A stretch of 64,000 nt of DNA from Nymphaea colorata (taxonomy: Eukaryota > Streptophyta > Magnoliopsida > Nymphaeales > Nymphaeaceae), in the NCBI RefSeq assembly GCF_008831285.2, contig NC_045139.1, forward strand, positions 18,458,354 to 18,522,353, in the 5' to 3' direction. A program made the translations under genes and the position numbers. Shown one piece after another: positions 1 to 18,596 of this stretch (positions are counted from its first letter, which is position 1; every line of letters begins with the position of its first letter). Under the pieces are notes generated by a model that saw only the letters and a list, made by a program, of their open reading frames with translations, was not told the origin of the DNA and did no database searches.

Positions 1-1196
1 TGGATGCTTAGAGTTTAGCGAAGCCCATCAAAGAAAGAGAGGCCGTGGCTGCAGATCGAGTGCTTCCGTGGTGAAAGCTGTAGCTCCTGACTAGAGACTG
101 CCTCTGATAGGCAAGGACGGAATCAAGCGACAAGAAAGATGCTGTGTCGATGGCAGGAAGGAAGAACAGGATAAAAGACTGTACAACATCTGAGGCCACT
201 GGTTTTTCTTCGTTTATTCAATGTTAGGACATGAGCTCTAACAATATACAAACTGGACGAGACATCTCCAACTACATTGCATGGAGATCTGGCGACCAAT
301 ATCATGCCAAACTAAATATGAAATCTGTTTTATCTATTTTCTAAAATAATCAGTGGGTTGCAAATCTATAGCTCCAACTACATTTCATGGTGATCCGCTA
401 ACAGGTTGGATTACTGGCACCATTTCTTAACAAGTGCTAGGCTTTTTGGTGGAGATTAAATTATCTACAGAGGTTTGGATCATTCTCAAAGAAAATGTTG
501 CTGTGGACTCACAAAAGGAAGCACTGTTGAGATAATAAATTAATTTCACTACATGGTTGAGGATCAACCATTAAGAGTCCTCATTTTACATTCTCAATAA
601 ACATCTTGTGAATTCTCATAGGCTTAAGTTGCAAGTGAATCAAAATTTAAGTTGCGAATCACCTCTACCCAAAAGGTGTAGCATAGCTGGTTTGGCTTGC
701 GGCAAGTGGTAGTTCAATCATCAATTTGATTCTTATGGGTGTTACTCCTCTATACTACAAACTACTCTTTTGTTCATGATGGCAGCAGTGTCACAAGCTT
801 TCAAAATCATAACGGGATGTTTACTGTGACTCTCGATCAAATGGTAATTAGAGGCAATTAAAATTTCTAAGTTTGGATCCGAATCGCGATCTTTCTTATG
901 ATAATAGAAATCAAATTGATTCAGTTCAGCCTCAAGAGTACTTGTTTCAAGGACGCCGATGTATGTTCCATGACAAAACTAGAGTAAGAGTGGGAGACTT
1001 CAACAACTTCTTTTAATGTTAGCATTCTTAGAAACATGTATGATGCTCAAGAACAGAAAAAAAAAAATCCATGGAGTTCGAAGTGGTTTCTTTTCCTTTC
1101 TACTTTTTATAGGAGATTTGGACTTGAAAGAATTTGAAGTTATCAGAGGAGAAAAAGGTGGTCTTTTAGGAGCTCATGATCATGAATGCAAACATC

Positions 1197-1372
1197 CAGT
1201 GGCCGAGCCAGAAATTTCTTGTTGAATGGCACTCCAAGTTTAAATGCCAAATTTTAAGGGAGACTCATACATAAAAATAAAAGTTAATGAAGTTTATATA
1301 TGTAAATAATGTAAATTTAGTGGGCTAGTGTGGGCAATTGCCCACACCAGCTACAACGTGGCTCCACCACTG
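1197..1372. mobile_element. Short non-autonomous DNA transposon relic, CAGTGG-type ends
   Basis: The left end reads CAGTGGCCGAGCCAGAAATTT and the right end, reverse complemented, reads CAGTGGTGGAGCCACG, so the terminal repeat is CAGTGG-x2-GAGCCA. A perfect 20-bp palindrome lies inside at 1328-1347. No clear target duplication flanks it. The element at 31753-31955 and a weaker one near 45299-45432 have similar ends, which suggests a dispersed family, probably of the hAT type. Confidence 0.45.
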
Positions 1373-1696
1373 CAGACTCTTACCTAAGATTTAGCTCATA
1401 AAGGATACACATGATAGAGACGTGTATTCCTATGTTGTAGTTATAAATGGGACTATATATTTTATGCATCTCGAAAACTAGATAGGGACTTTCTATCCTC
1501 GTATCCATTCTTTTTAGTGATCAAGCACCTCATTAGACAACGGATCAAGCTTATCTGTTTCTTGTTCCACTTAGTTTAGGCACTCATCCCATAACAAATC
1601 AAACTTTTTTTTTTTTTTAAATCGAACTTTTCTTTTAAAGCACGCCGTCGACAGTAGCCGGTAATCAATTGTCATGCATCAAATTAGAGGGTATAA

Positions 1697-1859
1697 GAGT
1701 TCGTTTGGCAAACAGAACTGTATGTAATTATTTTATAAATATGACGTAAAAGATTATGTTAGATTCATGAAACACTTTAAAAGTAGCATATAAATCTATG
1801 CCTCAATTTTTTGGCAGATTCATGAAACATGTAAACCGTTTTATTCATCAAACGGGCCC
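1697..1859. mobile_element. Tourist/Harbinger-like MITE
   Basis: The 163-bp element is flanked by the trinucleotide TAA on both sides (1694-1696 and 1860-1862). Its ends are GAGTTCGTTTGGC and, reverse complemented, GGGCCCGTTTGAT. A 3-bp TWA target site and this kind of end are known for the PIF/Harbinger superfamily; assignment here is by inference. Confidence 0.5.
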
Positions 1860-2633
1860 TAAGCCGCACAGATTTGGATAGAATTTCCATAAAAATCAAT
1901 GTGCCACCAACTAATTGCAATCGAAATTTATCCCCAAACTTGTGCAATGTGGTTGAATCTGACATAGTGCGAAAAGTATATTGAAATCCAAGAACACTGA
2001 CAAAGCCAATCAGCTAACAACCCTAAACCAAATTTCATACCTTCTTGTACTATCATTTTAAAGTCAAGACTTTGGTTGTTCACCTTTCTTGTAAAGTGCA
2101 TGACATTGTTACCCTTCTGTTCACTTTTCCATCCCTCTGGTTCAATTGAAGGCTTCCGCAAGAAAAATCAGAAACATGTGATTCTTTTATAAGACTATGA
2201 ATATATTTAAATAAAATATTCTTATAAAAATATTAGATACTGACAACCCAAAGCTGAGACAAGGTGGGGTCTTTTGACAGGATATTCTAGAATATTCTAT
2301 TGCAGTGCACAAGATTTGATGCCTTCCTGTAAACGGTATTATGTTCGAACCTTCTGGTCATAGTCATGTTTATGTATTATTTCTTTTTTTTTTTTTAAAC
2401 TTAAGTTGAAGGATATACTATAAGTTCAGACCAAAGAAAAAAGTTTGATAAAATTGGGGTGTTTGTACAGAGTGACATATTATTCTCACGACATCTAATT
2501 CATCTTTTTGCTTCAGCAGTCGATCACATTCCATGAAAAATGTGGATTATTTGCCTACACATACTAATTTTGTTCAAAATTGAATTTAAATTATAAGAAA
2601 GATTGTTGGTTTTATATGAAATTGGAGCTTTGT

Positions 2634-2773
2634 GGGTCTATTTGGCAACAATAAAAAAATTATTATTGTTTTATGCACCAATCATAAATTAATGAAACGT
2701 TATATTAAAAGTTGATTCATGAATCTATTTTAATTCTATGACAATAACAAATTGTTATGTTGCCAAACGGCTC
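2634..2773. mobile_element. Short MITE with TTTGGCAACA inverted ends
   Basis: The left end is GGGTCTATTTGGCAACA and the right end, reverse complemented, is GAGCCGTTTGGCAACA. The interior is AT-rich. It resembles the element at 1697-1859 in its ends but has no clear target duplication. Confidence 0.45.
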
Positions 2774-3034
2774 TAAAAAATTGTTTAGCGAAGAAAACAG
2801 CTTACTGTTGTTTCATAGGCAAATTCACGAAACGAAAAGTTTATTTCACGTGCAAAATATTGACATGCGTGGCTCGGCGAGGGATACGAAAGTAATTTTG
2901 GATGGCACAGACAAATGCTCCGCTCTCGAGCGTCCACTGCTTTGGGAGAGGCCACGAGTTACCCGTTTCTTCCTCTTCTTCTGGTTCTCCTCCTCTTCTG
3001 ATTGAGGGGGAAGGAGGGACGGAGAGAGAGCACA

Positions 3035-6000
3035 ATGGCGCTCCGTACTTCATGTTTCGCTGAGAACCCAGCTCTAATCTCCCACGGGTTCTCCACTTGC
3101 AGGGTGGTGGATTCTACTCCCTCTCTCCGTCCTTCCACGCTTTCCCTCTCCCTCGGAAATCCCCGCCCTTCTTCTTGCCGGCGCAGAATTCGCAGGATCA
3201 CTCCCGCCGTTTCCACGAACGTCGATGCCGATCTCCCCGTCCAGCATGCGGACGTCAAGGCGACCAGCAGTGGTGAGTCTTGACCAAAATTGACGTTTAC
3301 GCGGCTATTCAACCGAATGCTTCGTCGGCTTTCTGGATTCATGTTCGTTTTTTCTTTTTGTTCCACAATCGGTATGTTTGGTAGAGAATTATGAATTTTC
3401 CGAGCTTCCGAGGAGCTTCAGCATACTGGTTTTATTGATGGCAGAGCTTCCAAGGAGCTTCACCTTAGTGGTTTCATAGATTGTATTGCGTCTGCTTTCT
3501 GGAAATTGAGAGAGTTTAAATTTTTATTGCATTAATTTTTGGCACAATAGACGGTCGATTTCCTTTTGTTGATCCAATAACCATATCGAATATGAAAACA
3601 TGATGTCATGGCGCAGCTTTCTGTAAGTAAATTATGGAGGACTTCTATAAGTATAGACTTGGATTAAGCAAAAGGATGCAGGTGGCTGTAGTTTAGAGGC
3701 ATCTGGGGCTTTGAAATATCTATTCTTCCTCAATTTTCTCGAAGTTGAAGGTAGAAATGTTACGCACATGCTCAATTTTGTAAGGACCGGTGATACTTTG
3801 AGTTGGTTTTTTTGAAGCTTTAGAAATCAATGACGCACAATTTTGATAAATAACAAAATAAAAACAATCATAAGTTTTTAAGACTAAACACCATTCAACT
3901 GTCGTTTTTAGCGACTGGAGTCTACCAAAACCTCAGAAAAGTAAAATTGTGAACAACGTTGTAGGCATCTCTGGCTTTATATGTCAGCCACTCTATGCAC
4001 ACCTTCACACACTCAATTTTTGTTGTGCTTGCTTGATAATCTGATAACTGTATATAGCAGGGTGGAGAGAATTTGCTAGACGCGTATCTGGCGAGTGGGA
4101 TGGATATGGGGCAGACTTTTCACATGAAGGAAAGCCTATTGAGCTACCTGAAGCAGTAGTTCCTGAGGCTTTTAAGGAATGGGAAGTTAAGGTGTTTGAT
4201 TGGCAAACCCAGTGTCCTACTCTTGCTGAAACAGAGAAACCTGTGCTTGTGTACAAAGTGATCAAGCTCCTCCCGACAGTTGGTTGTGAAGCTGATGCTG
4301 CTACTCGACACAGCATAGATGAAAGGTGGGTTGGAGGCACGAACAACAGCGTCTCTTCATTTGCCTACCATCATAATGGCTGTTATGTAGCCGTCTGGCC
4401 AATTAATGATAAGAGAAGTGCGAATACGTCAAAGCTTCTGGAATTGGAGCATTGTTTGGTTGATCCTGGCAATCAGGAATCCCGTGTAAGGATAGTGCTT
4501 GTTGTCCAAATGATAGAAAATGGTGGGAAAGGTAGTTCAATGGTAAAGCTGCGCAATGTAAGGGTCTTCCGTGAGCAATGGTATGGGCCATTCAGGAATG
4601 GTGATCAACTTGGTGGCTGCTCTATTCGTGAACCTGCATTTGCTTCTACCGAAGTTCTTCAAAATGAAGAACTTATAGGAACATGGGAGAGTCACGAATT
4701 TGCTTCAAGATTCGGAAACAACCATGTAAGTTTTGCTTTTCGCTGCATTACCTTTCCCTAGGAACACGTTCATGTCTTTTCCAATGATTTTAGAGGATAA
4801 GTATAGAAGCTGTTGACCAGTTTGGCGTTTTCATTACCAGTAGAACATCAATATGACTTGATCTGCATGGTAGGTTTATTCCTATATGACCTTTTGGACT
4901 TGATCTTTAGAATAATTGTAATGCTAGCTTTGTTGCAAGAAAACATGTTAGCCTACAACTTCCCTAAGTGAAGAATTTGATTTCATTATTTCATACCATA
5001 TCATTCTCTGTTTTGTTGCTTCTACTTATTATAGATCGAACAATATCTGTGCAACAGTTTGCATTCTCCTTCTCCTAATAGGAAGAACAATACATTTTTT
5101 CTTTGTACTTTTGACATATTGAGGAAATTTTGGTTTTTTGGAATTTTCCTTCAAACTGAAACATTTTTATGCCTCATCTCCTTGATGGTTTCTGAACGGA
5201 ACTCTTACAGGAAAATGTTAAAGAGCTGCTAGATGAGACCTCAAGAAGGTTGGTGAGGGATGAACATGGCCTTGTCTTATTACCGAAGAAGTTGTGGTGT
5301 GTGTACAAGGAAAGTGAGGACGGAAAAATTTATGGAGAAGCTGGTTGGTTGTTGGATCATGATAGAGCCCTGACTTCCAGATGTGTTCTCTTGAGAGATG
5401 GAACTGTAGAGGCAAGTAAATCGACAGTCTTTTCACTGATACATTGGCTTTTTACTTTCCTTTCTCTTGTTGCTGACGAAGAAATGCAGATGTTAGTGTC
5501 GGATAGTATTTTTACGTGAAAAGAAATATTGTTTGCTGAAATATAACAACAAAACGCTCGGTGTATTAGTTATAGTGGTAGTGGATTGCGCCCTTGATTC
5601 TTGATGGTTCCTTTGTCTGTGGTAACTACGAACGGGAGGCACAGTCAAAATCAAGCAGCTGTTTCACTACAATTGAGGTGGCAACAATGAATACGCTTCA
5701 ATTAGGAGTAGTCTTTCGACACTAGTTTTATTCATGGCCTACTTTAACTTACCTATAGGAGTAGTCTGCCGACACTAGTTTTATTCATGGCCTACTTTAA
5801 CTTGCCTATATATTAACTAATTGTTTAGATTGTACTCATTCCTAATTGTTGAATTAGTGAAATTGGGTGGTACGTAGTGTTCCTTTTTTGTAGTTGTCAT
5901 GAGATTTGCCTCTAGTTGTGAAATGACTAAAACTATATATTATCCTTGTTGTTTTCTTTCTTTGTTAAAGCTAGCTGTGGCAAGTAAAAGGACCCGCACT

Positions 6001-6359
6001 TCTAGGGGTCAATGGTTCATCTTGACTCAATTCTCAAGTGTGTTGATCAAGGGGGATCATTTTCTTGTAAAGTTTGTCTGTGTACTTCTAGCAGTTTAGT
6101 TTCTTGAACACTCTCCGCTAAAAGAAAAAAGAGCTTTCGTTCCGTTAATATAATGGCTGACACTTTATGATAGTTTACACCCTTAGAGTAATAGCTTGTT
6201 GCACTAGATATCTGAAAAAGAGACGGCATGAATTGTGCAATTCTGTTTTTTTTTCCTTTCTGCCGACTGTTAGAGCTTCACCTAGCTTTTTTTTCTTTTT
6301 TTTTTTTCAACTTCTTTTTTCAGGCAATGGCTATCGGACATGAAAAGCGTCAGCATTAA
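3035..6359 (+). CDS. Plastid-targeted protein of unknown function (4 exons, GC-AG last intron)
   Basis: Coding exons are 3035-3272, 4061-4725, 5211-5411 and 6324-6359, giving 379 residues. All joins keep frame: exon 1 ends in phase 1 at G|GTGAGT, exon 2 ends at CAT|GTAAGT, and exon 3 ends at GAG|GCAAGT, a GC donor, joined to TTTTTTCAG|GCAATGG. The start ATG follows a purine-rich leader. Residues 1 to about 60 are rich in Ser, Arg and Pro with few acidic residues, as in chloroplast transit peptides. The mature part starts WREFARRVSGEWDGYG and looks like a beta-rich, lipocalin-like barrel (repeated GxW and strand-like stretches, two GERWVGG/VGWLLDH-type segments). I recognise a conserved land-plant chloroplast protein but cannot give it a function; similarity to DUF3598-type proteins is only a guess. 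It converges on the kinase gene that ends at 7115. Confidence 0.8.
5703..5808. repeat. 53-bp direct tandem duplication in intron 3 of the plastid-protein gene
   Basis: Two units, 5703-5755 and 5756-5808, differ at only a few positions. Both contain CGACACTAGTTTTATTCATG. The duplication lies in the intron with the GC donor. Confidence 0.9.
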
Positions 6360-7114
6360 TATGTGATATATTTTAGGTTTCTAGCCATATCCTTTGTCCA
6401 ACTTGTCATGGATCAGCCATCTTTGATTCTTGTCGGGATTATGTATATATGTGTATGCGTGTATGTGGTTATTCAATAATATTTACTTTAAAATGTTTGA
6501 TCATCTTTAATGTACAATCTTATTTGATTCTGAAGATGATGAATCATTAAGGACTCGTAAATAATTCATGCAAACCATAAAAATGGTTTAAAGCGCCATA
6601 CTGGACCAATTTTCACCACAACAGAAAATTGAACGTGTTGAATATGATTCAAAGGTTACCTTGGCATTTAGATCTTAGATTTACGCAAATAAGGCGTATT
6701 GCCTTAAGTTCTTGTGGAATAAGAAGCGGATACACCCATAAAACAGGCTTTATTCCTATAGATGTCAAACCTGGTACCCTCACAACAGTTGTACAGTAAA
6801 AAGACGATTCTCGTGTTCACGTTATGCTCATCAGTCGTTTACTTACAACAAATATCACAATAAGTGGGTGTGTGTTCATTCATAGTTCGAGATTAAGGAA
6901 CTTCAGATTAATTCTTCAGTGAGATTCTTTGCAAGTAATGGCTGGCAGGCTTCACTGAGGGTGGTCTCCATAGTCGAAGAGGAAGGTTCAGCAACAAGTC
7001 ACCATAAAGTGTTTCTGTTTCCTCCTTTTAGTTTCCCATGATAAAGATTTAGAGCACGATTTAGAGCACCAGTTACCAGTCATCGTTTTGATGCTACACA
7101 AGGTACCCTCAAGA
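6360..7114. other. Spacer between two convergent genes
   Basis: It should contain the 3' untranslated regions and polyadenylation sites of both flanking genes. No open frame or repeat of note is seen. Confidence 0.5.
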
Positions 7115-13633
<6,519 letters not shown>

Positions 13634-13847
13634 GAAACAGAGAAGGGTGCAACACAGAATCTATAGATTGCCCTTCATTCGAGGACAACTTCGAAACCAG
13701 CCTGATCAAATTCATATGAAGTAAATGAGACCTAACTCAGGAACCGGCTCAAAGAACAATTCTAAATCTATCAATTAAGGCAAGACAGCTCTCCCATTTC
13801 ATACGAACGTAAATTCAAGATTCAAACAATCAAATACAACAGCCGAA

Positions 13848-14051
13848 GTGAAGGCATAACCAACAGATGAAATTTATCAGAACAAGTTCAGATCAGAATA
13901 ACATTATTTTTCTTCTCAATTTGAGATCTTAAAGGAAATACGCAGGACAGTGAAGGGATAACCAACAGATGAAATTTATCAGAACAAGTTCAGATCAGAA
14001 TAACATTATTTTTCTTCTCAATTTGAGATCTTAAAGGAAATACGCAGGACA
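13848..14051. repeat. Two-copy 102-bp tandem duplication upstream of the CDPK start
   Basis: The units begin at GTGAAGGCATAACC (about 13848) and GTGAAGGGATAACC (about 13950) and are almost identical, ending in GCAGGACA. The high identity suggests a recent event. It lies about 215 bp upstream of the start codon on the transcribed minus strand, in the leader, a leader intron or the promoter. Confidence 0.9.
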
Positions 14052-14529
14052 ATGAAGCATAAACAATTACCGATTGTCCAGCCTCAACGATAATCTCCAC
14101 CCAAAAATTGAAAAAAAAAACTGTAAATAGGAAAAAGCAGGCAAGAAGATGAAAAAAATAATAAGAAATGGAGCATCCAAAAGGATTGCTGATCGTCTAC
14201 AGCTCCCATAAAACCTCAGGAATGAAGAGGGAAAATCTCAACCACCTAAGAAGTCCTCTTACAGCAAAACCATTTCCAATGTAAGAAAGCAACCTAAAAA
14301 CCAATAGATCACTTTCAAAAATTGGCAAACGCCAGAGAGAGAGAGAGAGAGACCACAGTCACCATACAATGTAAAGCTTCAATCGGTAACCACAAATGCT
14401 TCCGAGGGACTACCTTGTCATCCAGTTACACTACAAATCTTCAAGGCCAACAAAATTTGGAACCATCCAGCAACTTCTCTCAGAGCTGAAAAGGACCCAG
14501 GATCTTAAGTCACATAGGTCACCCACGAG

Positions 14530-14532
<3 letters not shown>

Positions 14533-14571
<39 letters not shown>
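14533..14571. repeat. (GA)n microsatellite
   Basis: About 19 uninterrupted GA units. On the kinase gene's strand this is a CT tract, common in plant 5' leaders and promoters. A shorter GA tract lies at about 14336-14352. Confidence 0.95.
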
Positions 14572-14574
<3 letters not shown>

Positions 14575-17352
14575 GCAAACAACCCACCGATCCCAAAATC
14601 TCAGAGGTCATCCAAGATAGGGAGGAGGGAAGGACACCGAATCGATGACGGAGAAAGTTAACATGTGGGTGTCATGGAATTATTGGCCGACTTCTCCCCA
14701 ACAGAGAGAAAACTCAAAAAAAGTTAATCACCTTCAGCGGTAGCACTCCAATGCATTCATCCCCACAATCTCAAGGTTCCACCATGGTGGGTGCGGAGGC
14801 CATTTTCGTCGCTCCAATAGATTAGCGGCTTTGTTCTCCAATCTCTTTCCCATTCTTCTCTTTATTTATCCTTTTCCTCGGTCCACCTTGGAACCTTTTT
14901 CAGTCTTTTCTTTTTGGGGATCCTTCCCTGTCACATTCCGTTTGTGCCGTGTAATGTATGCGTGCAATGCAAGATCATTTTTCACATCTCCTCCTCCTTT
15001 ATTACAACTGTGAACCTTCCTCTAATATCTCCATCACCATTACTACTCAACCATTCGTTCTCATAAAAGAACAAACAATTAAAAATAGTAAACAGTCAGG
15101 CCTGTCCTTGACCGTAGAATAACCAAAGCATCTAATTAAGATTCCTCGTGTCCTTTGATTCATCGTTCTGGTAAATCTAATGGTTGTTATAACTTATAAA
15201 GCTTGCTTGCTAATTTCTTTACAAAGTTAGGTAGTTATTCGTAATTTTTAGAACTAGTTATCCGGCAACTTATTTTCTCTCTTATTTATTTCACGACCAC
15301 GTGGCATAGACCGGACAGACCAGAAGCCCGTCTATTTAGATCCATGGTGTCCGGACCAAATCTTATTGGAACTAGTTATTTATTTTTATAAAAAAATAAC
15401 GGTAACAATAAATTATAATAACGATGATGATGAAACGGATAAGGCTGCGTTCGGACCACGTCAGTTTTGACTATGTTTATATATTTAATAAACGGTAGCT
15501 TTTTCTTTTAAGTTGTGTTGATATTATTGTAGATTTGACATCGATCCATGAATTTAAGATCGCACTTTTTTTTTTCATCGGACCATAAATTCAATGGTTT
15601 TTAGCCTTTAGCATGTATTTATAACCTCTCCTCAATTTATATCCCCAAAAAATACGTTTTTATAGAGTTTCGAATCTTAGATTTGAAATTATCAAAAGCA
15701 ACCTCAACATTTCCTAGAAGGTTCCTCCCTCATCAGAGAATGTTTTGATTCTATTTTTTTAATTATAATTTCTTTTAAGTAAAATATTGAATTCTCCTGT
15801 TCTTCAACTTCAAGGAAAGTTCGAATTAAGAATGCCAATGGATCGAAATTTTTTTATTAAAACTTCAATTCAAGTAATTGGACTTCAATGGCCTATAAGT
15901 TTTCTTGTATGTTCAGATAAACATCTGATTTTCATAAGGATTCGGATTTGATTACATGTAGAAGTCACGTAGCATAGTCTCATAAACCATATCCGTTATT
16001 AATCAGATCCTTGGACATGCTTACTTCAGATCCATCTCGAAAAACAAAGAAATTAATTAAAATAATATTCTTTTGGTGGGAGGATATACTTCTCTTTTTT
16101 TTAACTTTTGAAAAAAATAACATTTTTTTCCAACTTGATTGGGCTGCTAAAAAAGTAGTTTTGCCACTTTTGAAAAAAGAAAATAGAATAATGATATTAG
16201 TTTTTTCAACTTTTAGTTTTTTTTTTTGTGTAAAAGTAAATTTTTTCTTACGTGAAGGAAAATTTTCCATTCAAGCAAAGGGTAGAATAATAATTTTATC
16301 ACTTCTAAAAAAACTTTAGTATAATCTCATGCATGCTATGGGACCCGACAAAAGCTTCCTAAATTAACAAACTAAGTTTTCAATGCTCATTAAAAAACTT
16401 ATTTTCCATAAATCCAACACTCACAAAATTGTCCTTAGATGCAAGGCCGATGGGACGAATTTAACTATTTATAACTTTGTCTTTATTTCAAAATAATTGA
16501 GAATATTTTAAACTATTTTGTCAAATTAAAAAATAAGGCAATAGCTGTTGATGAAATGAAGACCTTTAAAAACGCGCTGAGGTGCGGCTTTGCCACAGTG
16601 AAAGCAGTCAGCGTGGTTCGGGTCGGGTCTTGGTTTATTTATAACACTCACAAATCGGATAGAACCGAAGCAATACATCATTCACTGTGACGCCATCGGG
16701 CAACGTCACTCCGGAACGAGTTGGCCACGCAAACGCAAAAGCGTCGGGAATGGATAAACGGGCAGAAAATCCAAACGAGCCCCTAGTTCAACCCCACTCA
16801 GAATTTTTTTTTTAACACCAATAAAAAGTTTTACTATTTAGTAAAACTCCAAAAACAAAAGCAGATTCATAGGTTCATAATAAAATCATGTAACATAGTG
16901 TTTCATAAATCTACCTTAAAGTTGATAAAATTACTGGACAATAAAGATCTGATATGTTGACCCCAAATGAATCCCACCACCAAGGGTTTGAACAACGCTA
17001 CATTGAATCTCTAAGTTAAAATTCGAATCATCATTCATTGACGGGTCTCGATTTATGATACCATGGTGTGGCTAATTTGAAGCTGCACCCGCATCGATGT
17101 GACGCGGGTGCGGGTGCGACCCTGATTCGCACCCAAGACCATCAACGCTGAGTTGGGTGCGGTCAGACGCACTCGACTAAAAATGTCATTTATTGACTCG
17201 CACCCGACTCGCGTCAAACGCGAGTCGGGTGCGATAAAAAACGAATATGGCCATTTTTGTCCTTTTTTAAGGGTTTTTTTAATTTTCAACAAATGAACAA
17301 AATTAATTGGGCACGACTTTTTTTTTCCCCTTTGCTATTTGCTAACGCCTTC

Positions 17353-17358
<6 letters not shown>

Positions 17359-17392
<34 letters not shown>
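17359..17392. repeat. (CT)n microsatellite inside the hAT element
   Basis: Seventeen CT units between the left subterminal repeats and the captured gene fragment. Confidence 0.95.
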
Positions 17393-17394
<2 letters not shown>

Positions 17395-17499
17395 TATGCA
17401 GTGTAGATTACTGTTACAGGGTAATATAGGTTAGCATCATATAAATGTTTGTCTCTACTTCTTAATTCTTATATTGGCAAAAATAGTATGCTTGATTGC

Positions 17500-18230
17500 T
17501 TTCTCCTTCTTTGCAAGCTTCGTACGCCATGACTGCATTACTTAATGAGCTTGGGAATTATAGCAAAGATGTTCTAGAAGATATGGGACGGTTGCATAGA
17601 AATGTTTTATGGAAAATATGTGTCCTTGCTGATTCCAAAGTTCTTATGTCCCTTATAGTTATATCGGATGGTGGTGCCTGCTCTTTTGTTCAGTCCCAGA
17701 AATCTGACCAGAATGCACATGACAGTGGAGAACAGAAATTAAGTAGCTTTCGCCAGTTTCTTGATCCATTGTTGAGGCGTAGATTGTCTGGTTTTGGGGT
17801 AGAATCACAGTTTTTGGACTTTGTGAGCCTTTATAATGATGTTAGTCGTGCTTCGGCCTTCAGGCATCCGTCATAGATTAGGTATAAAATATAGATGCTC
17901 TGTCAAACATGGGTATTGGTTCAAATCAGAGCCAATTGCAGGTCCCAATTTCTTCATATGGTGTCTCCACAAGCAAGTCAGAGGGTGAACAACAGAGGTC
18001 CTTTTATACCTCGTGTTGTGATATGATAAAGTCGCTATGCTTTCATGTCAGCCACTTATTTCTTGAATTGGGGAAAGTGATGGTGCTTCCTTCTCGACGA
18101 TGGGATGATGCCACCACTTTGTCTCCATCAGCAAGGCTGTCTTATTATCTACACTTGCTTGCATCATATTGGACGACTTGAACAACAGGGGTCCTTTTGT
18201 TCGGACTTCTTCATCAAAGCCTGCATATAT
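17500..18230 (+). pseudogene. Captured fragment of a UPL1/UPL2-type HECT E3 ligase gene
   Basis: Frame 1 (to 17873) contains RLHRNVLWKICVLADSK, then SFRQFLDPLLRRRLSGFGVE. The reading continues in another frame with YTSCCDMIKSLCFHVSHLF and LELGKVMVLPSRRWDD, then shifts again to a stretch ending LDDLNNRG. From memory, Arabidopsis UPL1 and UPL2 have the same order of blocks in their long N-terminal half (reading roughly HREVLWQIAL, FRQFLDPLLRRR, YTSCCDMVRSL, LPSRRRDD). The fragment has lost frame at least twice and has a stop after residue 126, so it is not translatable as a whole. It covers only a few percent of the 3,600-residue ligase and no HECT domain. It lies between the left end and the transposase of the hAT element, so it was probably carried with it. 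Confidence 0.65.
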
Positions 18231-18596
18231 GCTTCATAATTTATATTCTATTTTTTTATCAGATTATATCATGATTCTCTCTTTGTTGTTTTGTTTTTTG
18301 TTTTCATGTTATTCTTGTGTCATTGGCACTTGGGTTGAACATATGCATGATGCGGTGGTTGATCAAAATGCTAGCTCTCTTTATGCTTGATTGGTGCTTA
18401 ATGTTAAGATTTGGTTTCTTAATTTTCTCACTTGCTAGCCTCTTGTCATTTATTCAATGTGAATGTCACTTGAATTTTTGCAATTATTGTTTTATATCCA
18501 TAAATAGTTTTAAAATTAAAGTTCATTGTTCGATGTTCTACCTGTGCAACAGTGCAAGAGCTGGTCAACACTAGATAAAGTGATAAACCATAAAAG

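Larger units (their letters stand above)
1..3034. other. Spacer upstream of first gene, with short transposon relics
   Basis: No convincing gene is seen. Short open frames on the minus strand near 8-305 are richer in GC than their surroundings but match no family I recognise. A motif (CTCCAACTACATT, then CATGG and GATC) occurs twice, near 266 and 372, so this part may be a diverged repeat. Three small inverted-repeat elements (1197-1372, 1697-1859, 2634-2773) are listed separately. The last 100 bases before 3035 are purine-rich and look like a 5' leader. Confidence 0.5.
13634..17044. other. 5' region of the CDPK gene and intergenic spacer
   Basis: The minus-strand leader of the kinase gene must lie in the first part, probably with a 5' UTR intron, but I cannot fix its start. 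A 102-bp tandem duplication and a GA microsatellite are listed separately. From about 15000 to 17040 the sequence is AT-rich with no credible coding region. The open frame at 16011-16319 is low-complexity Phe/Lys coding from T and A runs on both strands. Confidence 0.45.

Noticed and set aside
16011-16319. 102-codon frame rich in Phe and Lys
   Set aside because: Low-complexity T/A runs; the opposite strand is equally open.
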